From NCBI GenBank assembly GCA_029027985.1, contig CP119076.1, forward strand, positions 2,292,422 to 2,356,421: a stretch of DNA of 64,000 bases, written 5' to 3'. Position 1 is the stretch's first letter. Every line of letters starts with the position of its first letter. The stretch comes from Klebsiella aerogenes. GTDB taxonomy: Bacteria; Pseudomonadota; Gammaproteobacteria; Enterobacterales; Enterobacteriaceae. Shown piece by piece: positions 1 through 8,074 of this stretch. The notes below the pieces were generated by a model that was given only the letters and a program-made list of their open reading frames with translations, had not been told where the DNA came from and did not search any database. Both the position numbers and the translations under genes were made by a program.

Positions 1-136
1 CGTCGGCCAGCCGCCCGGCGGACCAGAACTCCTGGAAACGGGTTTCCGGATGATCCCAGATATCATCGGCGATCGCGCAAAAATCACTGCGGCGCGACTC
101 AATGGTTTCATCGACAAATTGATAGACTTTTTCCAT
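1..136 (-). CDS. abgB: AbgB, p-aminobenzoyl-glutamate hydrolase subunit B (5' end only)
   Basis: Only the first 45 codons are in the window; the rest runs off the left edge. The visible N-terminus contains the segment DDIWDHPETRFQEFWSAGRL, which agrees with my recollection of E. coli AbgB. AbgB pairs with AbgA to cleave p-aminobenzoyl-glutamate, a folate breakdown product, in the cytoplasm; both are M20-type metallopeptidase subunits. The ATG overlaps the abgA stop by one base (TGATG at 134-138 read on the minus strand), so the two are translationally coupled. An abgT permease usually follows abgB, but that position is outside the window. Confidence 0.9.
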   Translation of the reverse strand, partial: MEKVYQFVDETIESRRSDFCAIADDIWDHPETRFQEFWSAGRLAD

Positions 137-1446
137 CACACACCTCGCTGCCAGGGAAAGTTAAGCGCGATGCGCGCCAGCGTTTCGACCGCCATTGTCA
201 TGACGTTTTCATCGAAGTCGAATTTTTCATTGTGGTGACCGGCGCTCAATTCGGTACCGAAAATCATATAGGAGGCGAGACCGCCGCGTTCTTGCACCCG
301 TGCCATCATTAAGGTGGCGTCTTCAGAGCCTGCCGGCGCGGCAATACGGTCGACCGCGTGTTCAACGCCGGGCACCTGGGCCGCCTGCTCACGCAGATAT
401 TGCACCCACGCTGGCGATGGTGAGCTGGAGGTGGCGGCGCCCATCAGGCGTAGCTCATAGCTGGCCTCGTACATCGCCGCCGCGCCGGCAATCACCTGTT
501 CGGCCCGTTCGAACACGTACTGGTTAATAACGTCGGTTTCGCCGCGCGTTTCTACTTTCAACAGTGCGGAAGACGGTACCACGTTGCGGCCAGTACCGGC
601 CTGCATGACTCCGACGTTCACCCTGGATGCGCCAGCGCTGTGCGGCGCGATGGCATGCAGGGCAAGCGCGGCCTGCGCGGCGGCGAGCAGCGCGTTGCGG
701 CCATCCTCCGGTTTGCCACCCGCGTGGGCGGCGACGCCATTGAACTGCACGTCGAACTTAGTGGTGGCCATGAAGTTATCGCCGCCGCAGACCACCGTGC
801 CTGTGGGTACGCCGGTACCGATATGGATGGCGGTGAAATAGTCCACGCTATCCAGTACGCCTGCCGCCACCATGGCGCGCGCACCGCGGGTGCCTTCTTC
901 GGCGGGCTGGAAAATCAGCTTGATGACGCCGTTGAGTTGCGCGGCATACTGCTGCAGAACGTGCGCCAGACCCAACCCGATGGCGGTATGGCCGTCATGA
1001 CCGCAGGCGTGCATCATCCCGGCGTTGCAGGAGGCGAAACCCGCGCGATGCGGGCGATGACTCTCGTCATGCTGCTCATTGAGGTCAAGTGCATCCATAT
1101 CAACGCGAAACGCCAGTGTCGGGCCGGGGCGGCCGGTATCCAGCGTCGCGACAACACCGGCGAACCCGCCTTCAAACGCCGGTAACCAGCGTTCCGGCGC
1201 ACCCTGTTCGCGGGCGCGCTGGAAGGCCTGCGCCAGCGTGGCGTCATCAGGCAGTCCCATCCGGCTGCCGGCATCGATAACGTCGCGTCCCAGCGCCAGC
1301 TGATAACCCAGACCATCTAAGATCTCCGCGACCTTACTGGCAGTACGAAATTCCAACCAACCGGATTCCGCGTGCAGATGAAAATCGCGACGCCATTGCG
1401 TCATTTCCGGCGCCAACTGGCTGATGAATTCATGAAGTTGCGGCAT
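136..1446 (-). CDS. abgA: AbgA, p-aminobenzoyl-glutamate hydrolase subunit A
   Basis: M20-family amidohydrolase subunit, 436 aa. Metal-site motifs are present: FRVDMDALDL, MMHACGHDGHTA and a PAEEGTRGARAM segment; HHNEKFDFDE near the C-terminus supplies the last ligand region. With AbgB it hydrolyses p-aminobenzoyl-glutamate to p-aminobenzoate and glutamate. I chose the ATG at 1446 because AGGAAAGG lies just upstream of it and it gives the same length as E. coli AbgA; an in-frame ATG at 1461 would add five residues but has no ribosome-binding site. It is the first gene of the abg operon and diverges from abgR. Confidence 0.93.
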   Translation of the reverse strand: MPQLHEFISQLAPEMTQWRRDFHLHAESGWLEFRTASKVAEILDGLGYQLALGRDVIDAGSRMGLPDDATLAQAFQRAREQGAPERWLPAFEGGFAGVVATLDTGRPGPTLAFRVDMDALDLNEQHDESHRPHRAGFASCNAGMMHACGHDGHTAIGLGLAHVLQQYAAQLNGVIKLIFQPAEEGTRGARAMVAAGVLDSVDYFTAIHIGTGVPTGTVVCGGDNFMATTKFDVQFNGVAAHAGGKPEDGRNALLAAAQAALALHAIAPHSAGASRVNVGVMQAGTGRNVVPSSALLKVETRGETDVINQYVFERAEQVIAGAAAMYEASYELRLMGAATSSSPSPAWVQYLREQAAQVPGVEHAVDRIAAPAGSEDATLMMARVQERGGLASYMIFGTELSAGHHNEKFDFDENVMTMAVETLARIALNFPWQRGV

Positions 1447-1489
1447 AACCTTTCCTGTCATAATTAAAAAGTGTGATGGTGTTCACGAT

Positions 1490-1604
1490 GTGATAGCTTT
1501 TGCTTATCACTCACCCCTTTCAGGTAATTTCACCCTTAACCTGCCACAGCAGGATGGATTACAGTAGATGTCATTTTCTTCTGTCTGATAAACAATGGTT
1601 ATCA
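1490..1604. promoter_or_regulatory. abgA/abgR divergent control region with two GATA-type palindromes
   Basis: The spacer between abgA and abgR holds two inverted repeats with related half-sites: GTGATA-N9-TATCAC at 1490-1510 and TGATAA-N7-TTATCA at 1586-1604. The second ends 8 bases before the abgR start codon. LysR regulators usually bind interrupted dyads in such divergent spacers, so AbgR is the natural candidate. Binding is inferred; only the symmetry is seen. Confidence 0.5.
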
Positions 1605-1612
1605 TCTAAAAC

Positions 1613-2521
1613 ATGTCATTTCAGATTAAATTTCATCAAATTCGCGCCTTTGTCGAGGTGGCCCGCGAAGGGAGTATTCGCGGCGCCAGCCGGGCGCTGG
1701 CGATTTCGCAGCCCGCGTTGACCAAAGCCATTAAAGAGCTGGAAGAGGGGCTTTCCGCCCAGCTTTTTGTCCGCCGCAGCCAGGGGGTCGCGCTGACCGA
1801 AAATGGCGAAAGTTTTTATCAACATGCGAGCTTGATCATGGAAGAGTTGCGGGCGGCGCAGGATGAACTGTTGCAGCGTCAGGGCGAGCAGGCCGGGAAA
1901 ATTAATATCGGCCTCGGCGCCAGCGTCGCGCGTTCGCTAATGCCGTCGGTGATCTGCCGCTTTCATCAGCAGCATCCACTGGTGAAGGTGCGGATCATGG
2001 AAGGGCAACTGCTGGCGATGATTAATGAACTGCGCCAGGGGGAGCTGGATTTCACTATTAATACTTACTATCCCGGCCCGTACGATCATGAGTTCAGTTT
2101 TGAAAAGTTGTTTGAGAAGCCCTTTGCCGTTTTCGCTCGCACCGGTCATCCGGCCGCGCAGGCGACGTCGCTTGCGGATTTACTCGATCATCACTGGACG
2201 ATGCCGACGCCGCGCGGCAGCTACTTTAAACAGCTGCAGGATATGTTTAGCCAGGTTGGGATGGTGCCAAAGGTCGATATCGTCTGCGAGACCTTCTCTT
2301 CGTGCATCAGCCTGGTGGTGAAGAGCGATTTCCTTAGCATTCTGCCGGTGGAGCTCGGCAACGATCCGATGATGGCGGACAAGCTGGTGATGATCCCCAT
2401 TGGCGAAACGTTGCCAAAGGCGACTTATTACCTGATTCAACGACGGGACTCGCGGCAAACGCCGCTAACGGCTTCGCTAATCACTCAGTTTCGTCGTCAA
2501 AGCCGTCAATTGTTTCCTTAA
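1613..2521 (+). CDS. abgR: AbgR, LysR-family regulator of the abg genes
   Basis: LysR-type regulator, 302 aa. The N-terminal winged helix-turn-helix (about residues 5-63) reads IRAFVEVAREGSIRGASRAL..SQPALTKAIKELEEGL, followed by a periplasmic-binding-protein-like effector domain. The C-terminal stretch YYLIQRRDSRQTPLTASLI matches my memory of E. coli AbgR closely. It sits head-to-head with abgA, the usual arrangement for this regulator and its target. The ribosome-binding site is weak. The inducer is probably p-aminobenzoyl-glutamate or a related folate catabolite, by homology only. Confidence 0.93.
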   Translation: MSFQIKFHQIRAFVEVAREGSIRGASRALAISQPALTKAIKELEEGLSAQLFVRRSQGVALTENGESFYQHASLIMEELRAAQDELLQRQGEQAGKINIGLGASVARSLMPSVICRFHQQHPLVKVRIMEGQLLAMINELRQGELDFTINTYYPGPYDHEFSFEKLFEKPFAVFARTGHPAAQATSLADLLDHHWTMPTPRGSYFKQLQDMFSQVGMVPKVDIVCETFSSCISLVVKSDFLSILPVELGNDPMMADKLVMIPIGETLPKATYYLIQRRDSRQTPLTASLITQFRRQSRQLFP

Positions 2522-2611
2522 TCGCCAGTTGCCAGCGGTTGCGGCCAAACGCGTTGAGAGCCGCGCGCGAGGCGGCTATAGTAGCTGGCGACAGCCGCAG
2601 GAGGAGTGACC

Positions 2612-3175
2612 ATGAACCTTGACGACAAATCCCTGTTTCTTGACGCCATGGAGGATGTCCAGCCTCTGAAACGCAACAACGATGTACACTGGCATCCCGA
2701 ACGCAACGCGCGCGCCCCGCAGCGCGTCGATACCGTGCAGCTCGATAATTTTCTCACCACCGGTTATCTCGATATCGTGCCGCTTGCCGCGCCGTTGGAG
2801 TTTAAACGCGAAGGACTGCAAAGCGGCGTACTGGAAAAGCTGCGGCGCGGAAAATACAGTCAGCAGGCGAGCCTGTCGCTGTTGCGTCAGCCCGTCGAGC
2901 AGTGCCGACAAATGCTGTTCGCCTTCGTGATGCAGGCGCAAAAAGAGGGGCTGCGTAATCTTCTTCTCATCCACGGCAAAGGTCGTGAAGACCAATCTCA
3001 TGCCAATATCATACGCAGCTATCTGGCGCGCTGGCTGGTTGAACTGCCCGAGGTTCAGGCGTTTTGCGTCGCGCTACCGCATCACGGCGGCAGCGGGGCA
3101 TGTTATGTGGCGCTGCGCAAATCGGAGCAGGCCAGGCAGGAGAATTGGGAATTGCACGCCAAGCGTAGCCGCTAG
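2612..3175 (+). CDS. smrA: SmrA, Smr-domain DNA endonuclease
   Basis: 187-aa Smr-domain protein. The N-terminal part (MNLDDKSLFLDAMEDVQPLK) and the Smr core with LLIHGKGRE and ALPHHGGSGACYVALRK are diagnostic of enterobacterial SmrA (YdaL), which has been described as a DNA nicking endonuclease related to the C-terminal domain of MutS2. The ATG at 2612 is preceded by GGAGGAG at 2600-2606; a GTG at 2606 is in frame but lies inside that site. Its TAG stop overlaps that of the convergent pcaR inside the palindrome CTAG (3172-3175). Cellular role is unsettled. Confidence 0.93.
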   Translation: MNLDDKSLFLDAMEDVQPLKRNNDVHWHPERNARAPQRVDTVQLDNFLTTGYLDIVPLAAPLEFKREGLQSGVLEKLRRGKYSQQASLSLLRQPVEQCRQMLFAFVMQAQKEGLRNLLLIHGKGREDQSHANIIRSYLARWLVELPEVQAFCVALPHHGGSGACYVALRKSEQARQENWELHAKRSR

Positions 3176-3978
3176 CGCAACAATAGCGTTAGCTCGCGGG
3201 CGGCTTTTTGTAGCTCCGGCAGTACCCGGTCCAACATTTCGCGGGTCGACATCTGGCCCGCATGTACCCCGACGTTTAGCGCTGCTTCCACTTGTCCTTG
3301 TGGGTTATACAGCGGCACCGCCAGCGAACGTAGCCCCATCTCCAGCTCCTGATCGTTCAACGCATATCCCCGCTGGTGGACGCGTTTTAGTTCCGCACGC
3401 AGCTTATTCACCGAATCGACCGTCTGCGGGGTGTAGCGGATCATCGTCACCCGCCCCAGCATGTCGTTCAGCCGATCTTCCGGTTGGTGGCTTAACAACA
3501 CCCGCCCCATGGATGTCGCCCAGGCCGGTAAACGGCTGCCGATATCGAGATCGATAGTCATGATCCGCGAACTGGAGGCGCGCGCGATGTACAGAATATC
3601 GTCGCCATCGAGGGTCGCGATGGAGCAGGACTCATTGAGCATTTCGCTTAAATGTTTGAGTACCGGCTGCGCCGAACGCGCCAGCGGCGTCGAGGCCAGC
3701 CAGGCGTGACCGAGGGCGAGGATCCGCGGACGCAGCTGGAAATTTTTGCCGTCTTCCGCGTACACAAACCCTAATTTGCTGAGGGTGTACAGGCAGCGGC
3801 GCACCGCCGCGCGGGGAATGCCCGTCTTCTGGCTGATTTGTGAAATCGACAGCACCGGGCGTTGCGGCGTGAAGGCCTGAATCACCTCCAGCCCGCGCGC
3901 CAGCGACGCCATAAAGTTCGGATCGCCCTTAAACGGGTCGCCGTCGCCTGCCGCTAAATCATCGGGATGCTTGTCCAT
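3172..3978 (-). CDS. pcaR: PcaR, IclR-family regulator of the protocatechuate pathway
   Basis: IclR-family regulator of 268 aa from the chosen start. It has an N-terminal winged helix (VLSISQISQKTGIPRAAVRRCLYTLSKLGF) and a C-terminal IclR effector domain ending in DQELEMGLRSLAVPLYNPQGQVEAALN. The segment DPNFMASLARGLEVIQAF and the domain order match PcaR/PcaU proteins, which respond to beta-ketoadipate or protocatechuate. The ATG at 3978 has GGAG six bases upstream; an in-frame ATG at 3999 would add seven residues with no clear ribosome-binding site. It diverges from pcaI across a spacer with four palindromic boxes and shares its stop-codon bases with convergent smrA. Confidence 0.9.
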   Translation of the reverse strand: MDKHPDDLAAGDGDPFKGDPNFMASLARGLEVIQAFTPQRPVLSISQISQKTGIPRAAVRRCLYTLSKLGFVYAEDGKNFQLRPRILALGHAWLASTPLARSAQPVLKHLSEMLNESCSIATLDGDDILYIARASSSRIMTIDLDIGSRLPAWATSMGRVLLSHQPEDRLNDMLGRVTMIRYTPQTVDSVNKLRAELKRVHQRGYALNDQELEMGLRSLAVPLYNPQGQVEAALNVGVHAGQMSTREMLDRVLPELQKAARELTLLLR

Positions 3979-4030
3979 TTTATTCTCCGTATTTGCCATC
4001 GATCACATTCTTTCGCTAAAGATATACGAT

Positions 4031-4129
4031 GTTCGATTATCGCACCATATTTCGATTATCGCCCTTGACCAACATCGTTAAGCGGGTCACATTTTGTGCG
4101 AACAACGCATAAAAGTGCGATTACCGCAC
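4031..4129. promoter_or_regulatory. Four PcaR-type operator palindromes in the pcaR-pcaI spacer
   Basis: Four 15-bp imperfect copies of GTGCGATnATCGCAC are visible: 4031-4045 (GTTCGATTATCGCAC), 4050-4064 (TTTCGATTATCGCCC), 4096-4110 (GTGCGAACAACGCAT) and 4115-4129 (GTGCGATTACCGCAC). They form two pairs, each with exactly 19 bp start-to-start. A TTGACC at 4065-4070 with CACATT 17 bp downstream is a plausible promoter for pcaI lying between the pairs. IclR regulators of aromatic pathways such as PcaU and PobR bind repeated sites of this look. Confidence 0.7.
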
Positions 4130-4145
4130 ATAAAGGAGCGACCTG

Positions 4146-4832
4146 ATGATTGATAAAAGCGTGTCGACGCTAAGTGAGGCCATCGCCGGGATCTACGACG
4201 GCGCGACCATCATGATCGGCGGATTTGGCCCCGCCGGACAGCCGACGTATCTGATTGATGCCCTGATTGATCAGGGCGCCCGCGACCTAACCATCATTAA
4301 TAACAACGCGGGTAACGGCGAAGTGGGATTGGCGGCGCTGCTGAAGGCCGGGCGAGTACGCAAAATGATCTGCTCCTTCCCACGCCAGGTAGACTCACAA
4401 ATTTTCGACGACCTTTACCGCCGTGGCAAAGTCGAATTGGAACTGGTGCCGCAAGGCAATCTCGCGGCGCGTATTCAGGCTGCCGGCGCAGGTCTTGGCG
4501 CGGTATTCACCCCAACCGGCTACGGTACGCCGCTGGCGGAGGGTAAAGAAACCCGCGAAATCGACGGCCGTCACTACGTGCTTGAATATCCGATTAAAGC
4601 CGACTTTGCGCTGATTAAAGCCCATCAGGGCGACCGTTGGGGCAACCTGGTCTACCGCAAAGCGGCGCGCAACTTCGGCCCGATCATGGCGACCGCCGCC
4701 AAAACCACCATTGTTGAAGTTTCGCGGCTGGTCGCGCTTGGCGAACTTGATCCGGAAAACGTTATCACCCCGGGGATTTTCGTCCAGCGCGTGTTCTCGC
4801 TGGAAAATCTGTCCGCCGCACAAAGCGCCTGA
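4146..4832 (+). CDS. pcaI: PcaI, 3-oxoadipate CoA-transferase subunit A
   Basis: Alpha subunit (228 aa) of succinyl-CoA:3-oxoadipate CoA-transferase, which activates beta-ketoadipate with CoA from succinyl-CoA. The CoA-transferase family I glycine motif is visible as MIGGFGPAGQP near residue 20, and EYPIKADFALIKAHQGDRWGNLVYRKAARNF-type sequence follows in the middle (split here only for description). AAGGAG precedes the ATG at a good distance. It is the first gene of the pca operon; pcaJ begins 10 bases after its stop. Expression is probably driven from the promoter and PcaR boxes upstream. Confidence 0.94.
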   Translation: MIDKSVSTLSEAIAGIYDGATIMIGGFGPAGQPTYLIDALIDQGARDLTIINNNAGNGEVGLAALLKAGRVRKMICSFPRQVDSQIFDDLYRRGKVELELVPQGNLAARIQAAGAGLGAVFTPTGYGTPLAEGKETREIDGRHYVLEYPIKADFALIKAHQGDRWGNLVYRKAARNFGPIMATAAKTTIVEVSRLVALGELDPENVITPGIFVQRVFSLENLSAAQSA

Positions 4833-4842
4833 GGAGCCGAAT

Positions 4843-5499
4843 ATGCAAAAACTCACCCGTGACGAAATGGCCCAACGCGTGGCCCGCGATATTCCGGAAG
4901 GCGCTTACGTTAACCTCGGCATTGGTCTGCCGACCCGCATCGCCAACTATCTGCCTGCAGATAAAGAAGTCTTCCTGCACAGTGAAAATGGTTTGTTGGG
5001 CATGGGGCCGAAACCGCAGCCGGGCGAAGAGGATCCGGAGCTTATCAATGCCGGTAAAGAGTACGTGACCCTGCTACAGGGTGGTTGCTTCTTCCACCAC
5101 GGCGACTCCTTCGCCATGATGCGCGGCGGCCACCTCGATATCTGCGTGCTTGGCGCCTATCAGGTCTCTGCCAGTGGCGACCTCGCTAACTGGAGTACCG
5201 GCGCGCCGGATGCGATCCCGGCAGTCGGCGGGGCGATGGATCTGGCTATCGGCGCGCGCCAGGTGTTTGTGATGATGGATCACCTGACCCGCGACGGCGA
5301 GTGCAAGCTGGTAGAACACTGCAGCTACCCGCTGACCGGCGTCGCCTGCGTCAGCCGTATCTATACCGACCTGGCGGTCATCGATATTACCGACCACGGC
5401 CCGGTGGTACGGGAAATTTTTAACGGTCTCTCTTTTGAAGAGCTACAGCGTATCACGCCGGTGGCGTTGACCTTCGAACAACTGGCGGAAAGCGCATAA
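4843..5499 (+). CDS. pcaJ: PcaJ, 3-oxoadipate CoA-transferase subunit B
   Basis: Beta subunit (218 aa) carrying the CoA-transferase catalytic glutamate in the motif SENGLLGMGP (Glu48). The N-terminus MAQRVARDIPEGAYVNLGIG is typical of the family. The reading frame stays open upstream inside pcaI, but the ATG at 4843 is preceded by GAGGAG at 4831-4836 and aligns with the family start. Together with PcaI it forms beta-ketoadipyl-CoA for the thiolase encoded next. pcaF starts 7 bases downstream. Confidence 0.94.
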   Translation: MQKLTRDEMAQRVARDIPEGAYVNLGIGLPTRIANYLPADKEVFLHSENGLLGMGPKPQPGEEDPELINAGKEYVTLLQGGCFFHHGDSFAMMRGGHLDICVLGAYQVSASGDLANWSTGAPDAIPAVGGAMDLAIGARQVFVMMDHLTRDGECKLVEHCSYPLTGVACVSRIYTDLAVIDITDHGPVVREIFNGLSFEELQRITPVALTFEQLAESA

Positions 5500-5506
5500 G
5501 GAACCT

Positions 5507-6712
5507 ATGATGAATCAGGCATTTATCTGCGATGCACTGCGTACGCCGTTCGGTCGTTTCGGCGGCGCATTATCCAGCATGCGCGCGGACGATCTGGCGG
5601 CGCTGCCGTTGAAAGCGCTGTTGGCACGCCATCCCGGACTGGATCCGGCGCTGATTGATGATGTGATCTACGGCTGCGCCAACCAGGCCGGCGAAGATAA
5701 CCGTAACGTGGCGCGAATGGCGCTGCTGCTGGCCGGGCTACCGTCGAGCGTTCCCGGCAGTACGATTAACCGTCTGTGCGGTTCCAGCCTTGATGCGATT
5801 GGCGTCGCCGCGCGGGCGATCAAAAGCGGCGAAACCCAGCTGATGATCGCAGGCGGCGTGGAAAGTATGTCGCGCGCGCCGTTTGTGATGGGCAAAGCGG
5901 AGAGCGCTTTTAGCCGCGCGATGCAGATGGAAGATACCACTATCGGCTGGCGCTTTATTAACCCGCAGATGAAAGCGCTCTATGGCGTGCACTCGATGCC
6001 GGAAACTGCGGAAAACGTTGCCGATGAGTTCGCAATTTCCCGCGCCGATCAGGACGCCTTTGCGTTACGCAGCCAGCTACGCGCCGCGGCGGCGCAAGAG
6101 GCGGGGCGTTTCGCTGATGAGCTGATCGCGGTCCCGGTGCCGCAACGTAAGGGCGAACCGCTGCTGTTTAGCCGCGATGAGCACCCGCGCAGCACCTCGC
6201 TGGAGGCGTTGGCGAAACTGCGTGGCGTCGTGCGCGGCGACGGCAGCGTCACCGCCGGTAATGCGTCCGGAGTCAACGATGGCGCCTGCGCACTGTTGTT
6301 GGCTAGCGAACAGGCGCTGGCGACGCATGATTTACAACCGTTGGCGCGAGTCGTCGGCGTGGCGACGGCGGGCGTGGCGCCGCGGATTATGGGCTTCGGT
6401 CCGGCGCCGGCGGTACGCAAGGTGCTGGCGCAAACCGGCCTGACGCTGGCGCAGATGGATGTGATTGAATTAAATGAAGCTTTCGCCGCACAGGCGCTGG
6501 CGGTGACCCGGGATTTAGGCTTGCCTGACGATGCCGCTCATGTTAATCCGAACGGCGGGGCGATTGCGTTGGGTCATCCGTTGGGGGCCTCCGGCGGGCG
6601 TTTAGCGATGACGGCTGCGTATCAGCTGAAGCGTACCGGCGGCCGCTACGCGCTGTGCACCATGTGTATCGGCGTGGGTCAGGGGATTGCGCTGATTATT
6701 GAACGCGTGTAA
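5507..6712 (+). CDS. pcaF: PcaF, 3-oxoadipyl-CoA thiolase
   Basis: Thiolase of 401 aa that splits beta-ketoadipyl-CoA into succinyl-CoA and acetyl-CoA, the last step of the pathway. All thiolase signatures are present: the acyl-accepting cysteine in NRLCGSSLDA (Cys91), ELNEAFAAQ, the histidine motif NPNGGAIALGHPLGASG and the C-terminal CTMCIGVGQG with the second active cysteine. Two adjacent ATG codons (5507 and 5510) follow AAGGAA; the second has the better spacing, so the true start may be one codon later. Operon member between pcaJ and pcaB. Confidence 0.94.
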   Translation: MMNQAFICDALRTPFGRFGGALSSMRADDLAALPLKALLARHPGLDPALIDDVIYGCANQAGEDNRNVARMALLLAGLPSSVPGSTINRLCGSSLDAIGVAARAIKSGETQLMIAGGVESMSRAPFVMGKAESAFSRAMQMEDTTIGWRFINPQMKALYGVHSMPETAENVADEFAISRADQDAFALRSQLRAAAAQEAGRFADELIAVPVPQRKGEPLLFSRDEHPRSTSLEALAKLRGVVRGDGSVTAGNASGVNDGACALLLASEQALATHDLQPLARVVGVATAGVAPRIMGFGPAPAVRKVLAQTGLTLAQMDVIELNEAFAAQALAVTRDLGLPDDAAHVNPNGGAIALGHPLGASGGRLAMTAAYQLKRTGGRYALCTMCIGVGQGIALIIERV

Positions 6713-6721
6713 GGAGTAGCG

Positions 6722-8074
6722 ATGAGTTTGTTGACCCCGATGTTGCGCAGTAGTCCGCTAACCGACTGGTTTAGCGATGCGCAACGGGTACAGGGCATGC
6801 TGGATTTCGAAGCCGCGTTGGCGCAAGCGCAGGCTGCTTGCGGGATGGTGCCGCAGGCGGCGGTGTCGCCGATAGTGAACGCCTGCCAGCACGCGCAGTT
6901 CGACTTCAAGGCGTTGGGGCTGGCGGCGGCCAGTGCCGGTAATCTGGCGATCCCGCTGGTCAAACAGTTGACCGCGCGGGTTAATGCTCAGGACCGGGAT
7001 GCCGCCCGTTACGTCCATTGGGGGGCCACCAGCCAGGATGCGATTGATAGCGGTTTTGTGCTGCAGCTGCGCGGTGCGCTGGCGGCGACGCAAACCCTCT
7101 TACAACGTTTGATCGATGCGCTGGCCGAACAGGCGCAGCGCTATCAACAGACCGTGATGCCGGGGCGTACCTGGATGCAGCATGCGCTGCCGGTCACCTT
7201 TGGTCTCAAGCTGGCGGGCACGCTGGATGCGCTATTGCGCTGGCAGCAACGGCTGGCGGAAATGCGTCCACGGGTGCTGGCGCTGCAGTTTGGCGGCGCG
7301 GCGGGGACGCTCGATTCATTGAAACAACAGGCGCCGCAGGTGGCGCAGGCGCTGGCGCAGGCCCTCGATCTATCGTTGCCGGATACGCCGTGGCATAGCC
7401 AGCGCGACCGTTTCCTCGAAGTGGGCGCCTGGTATGCTGGCGTCTGCGGTACTGTAGGTAAATTCGCCAACGACTTTTCGCTACTGATGCAAACCGAAGT
7501 GGCGGAAGTCGGCGAACCGGTGGCGGAAGGGCGCGGCGGTTCCTCAACTATGCCGCACAAACGCAATCCGGTGGCCTGCGCAGCGATCTTAACCGCCGCG
7601 CAACGCACGCTGGGGCTGGTCGCCACGCTTTACGCCAGCCAAATCCAGCAGCATGAGCGCGCGCTCGGCGGCTGGCAGGCCGAATGGGAAACCTTGCCGG
7701 AGCTGATCATGCTGGTGGGCGGGGCGCTGGCGCAAAGCGACGCGCTGGTGCGCGAGATGCAGGTCTTCCCGCACAAGATGCGCGCCGATCTCGATATGAC
7801 TCACGGGCTGATTATGGCGGAAGCGGTCACGCTGGCGTTGGCCGAATTTATTGGCAAAGCCGAGGCGCATCATCATATTGAAGCGCTGTGCCGCCAGGCG
7901 CTGGAGCGTCACTGCTTGCTTATCGATCTGCTTGCGGCTGACCCGCAGGTCAGTCAGTATTTTTCCCGCGAACGCTTAACCGCGCTACTGGATCCGGCAA
8001 CGGCGACCGGTAGCGCAGAACGCTTTGTGCGCCAGGTGCTGGCGCGTTATCAGGAGCAACGTCATGAACCTTGA
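6722..8074 (+). CDS. pcaB: PcaB, 3-carboxy-cis,cis-muconate cycloisomerase
   Basis: 450-aa member of the fumarase/aspartase superfamily. The superfamily signature GRGGSSTMPHKRNP is seen around residue 275, and the N-terminal half has the HWGATSQDAIDSG motif typical of cycloisomerases and adenylosuccinate lyases. It lactonises 3-carboxy-cis,cis-muconate to 4-carboxymuconolactone. AAGGAG precedes the start. The end of the gene overlaps pcaD by 11 bases, implying translational coupling. Its substrate comes from protocatechuate 3,4-dioxygenase (pcaGH), which is not encoded in this window. Confidence 0.93.
   Translation: MSLLTPMLRSSPLTDWFSDAQRVQGMLDFEAALAQAQAACGMVPQAAVSPIVNACQHAQFDFKALGLAAASAGNLAIPLVKQLTARVNAQDRDAARYVHWGATSQDAIDSGFVLQLRGALAATQTLLQRLIDALAEQAQRYQQTVMPGRTWMQHALPVTFGLKLAGTLDALLRWQQRLAEMRPRVLALQFGGAAGTLDSLKQQAPQVAQALAQALDLSLPDTPWHSQRDRFLEVGAWYAGVCGTVGKFANDFSLLMQTEVAEVGEPVAEGRGGSSTMPHKRNPVACAAILTAAQRTLGLVATLYASQIQQHERALGGWQAEWETLPELIMLVGGALAQSDALVREMQVFPHKMRADLDMTHGLIMAEAVTLALAEFIGKAEAHHHIEALCRQALERHCLLIDLLAADPQVSQYFSRERLTALLDPATATGSAERFVRQVLARYQEQRHEP

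Noticed and set aside
640-1185. 181-codon plus-strand ORF opposite abgA
   Set aside because: Antisense to a confidently identified M20 peptidase gene; low-complexity composition and no start signal.
4711-4842. Extended N-terminus of PcaJ reaching into pcaI
   Set aside because: The ATG at 4843 has a strong GAGGAG and matches the family start; the upstream part is the pcaI frame shadow.
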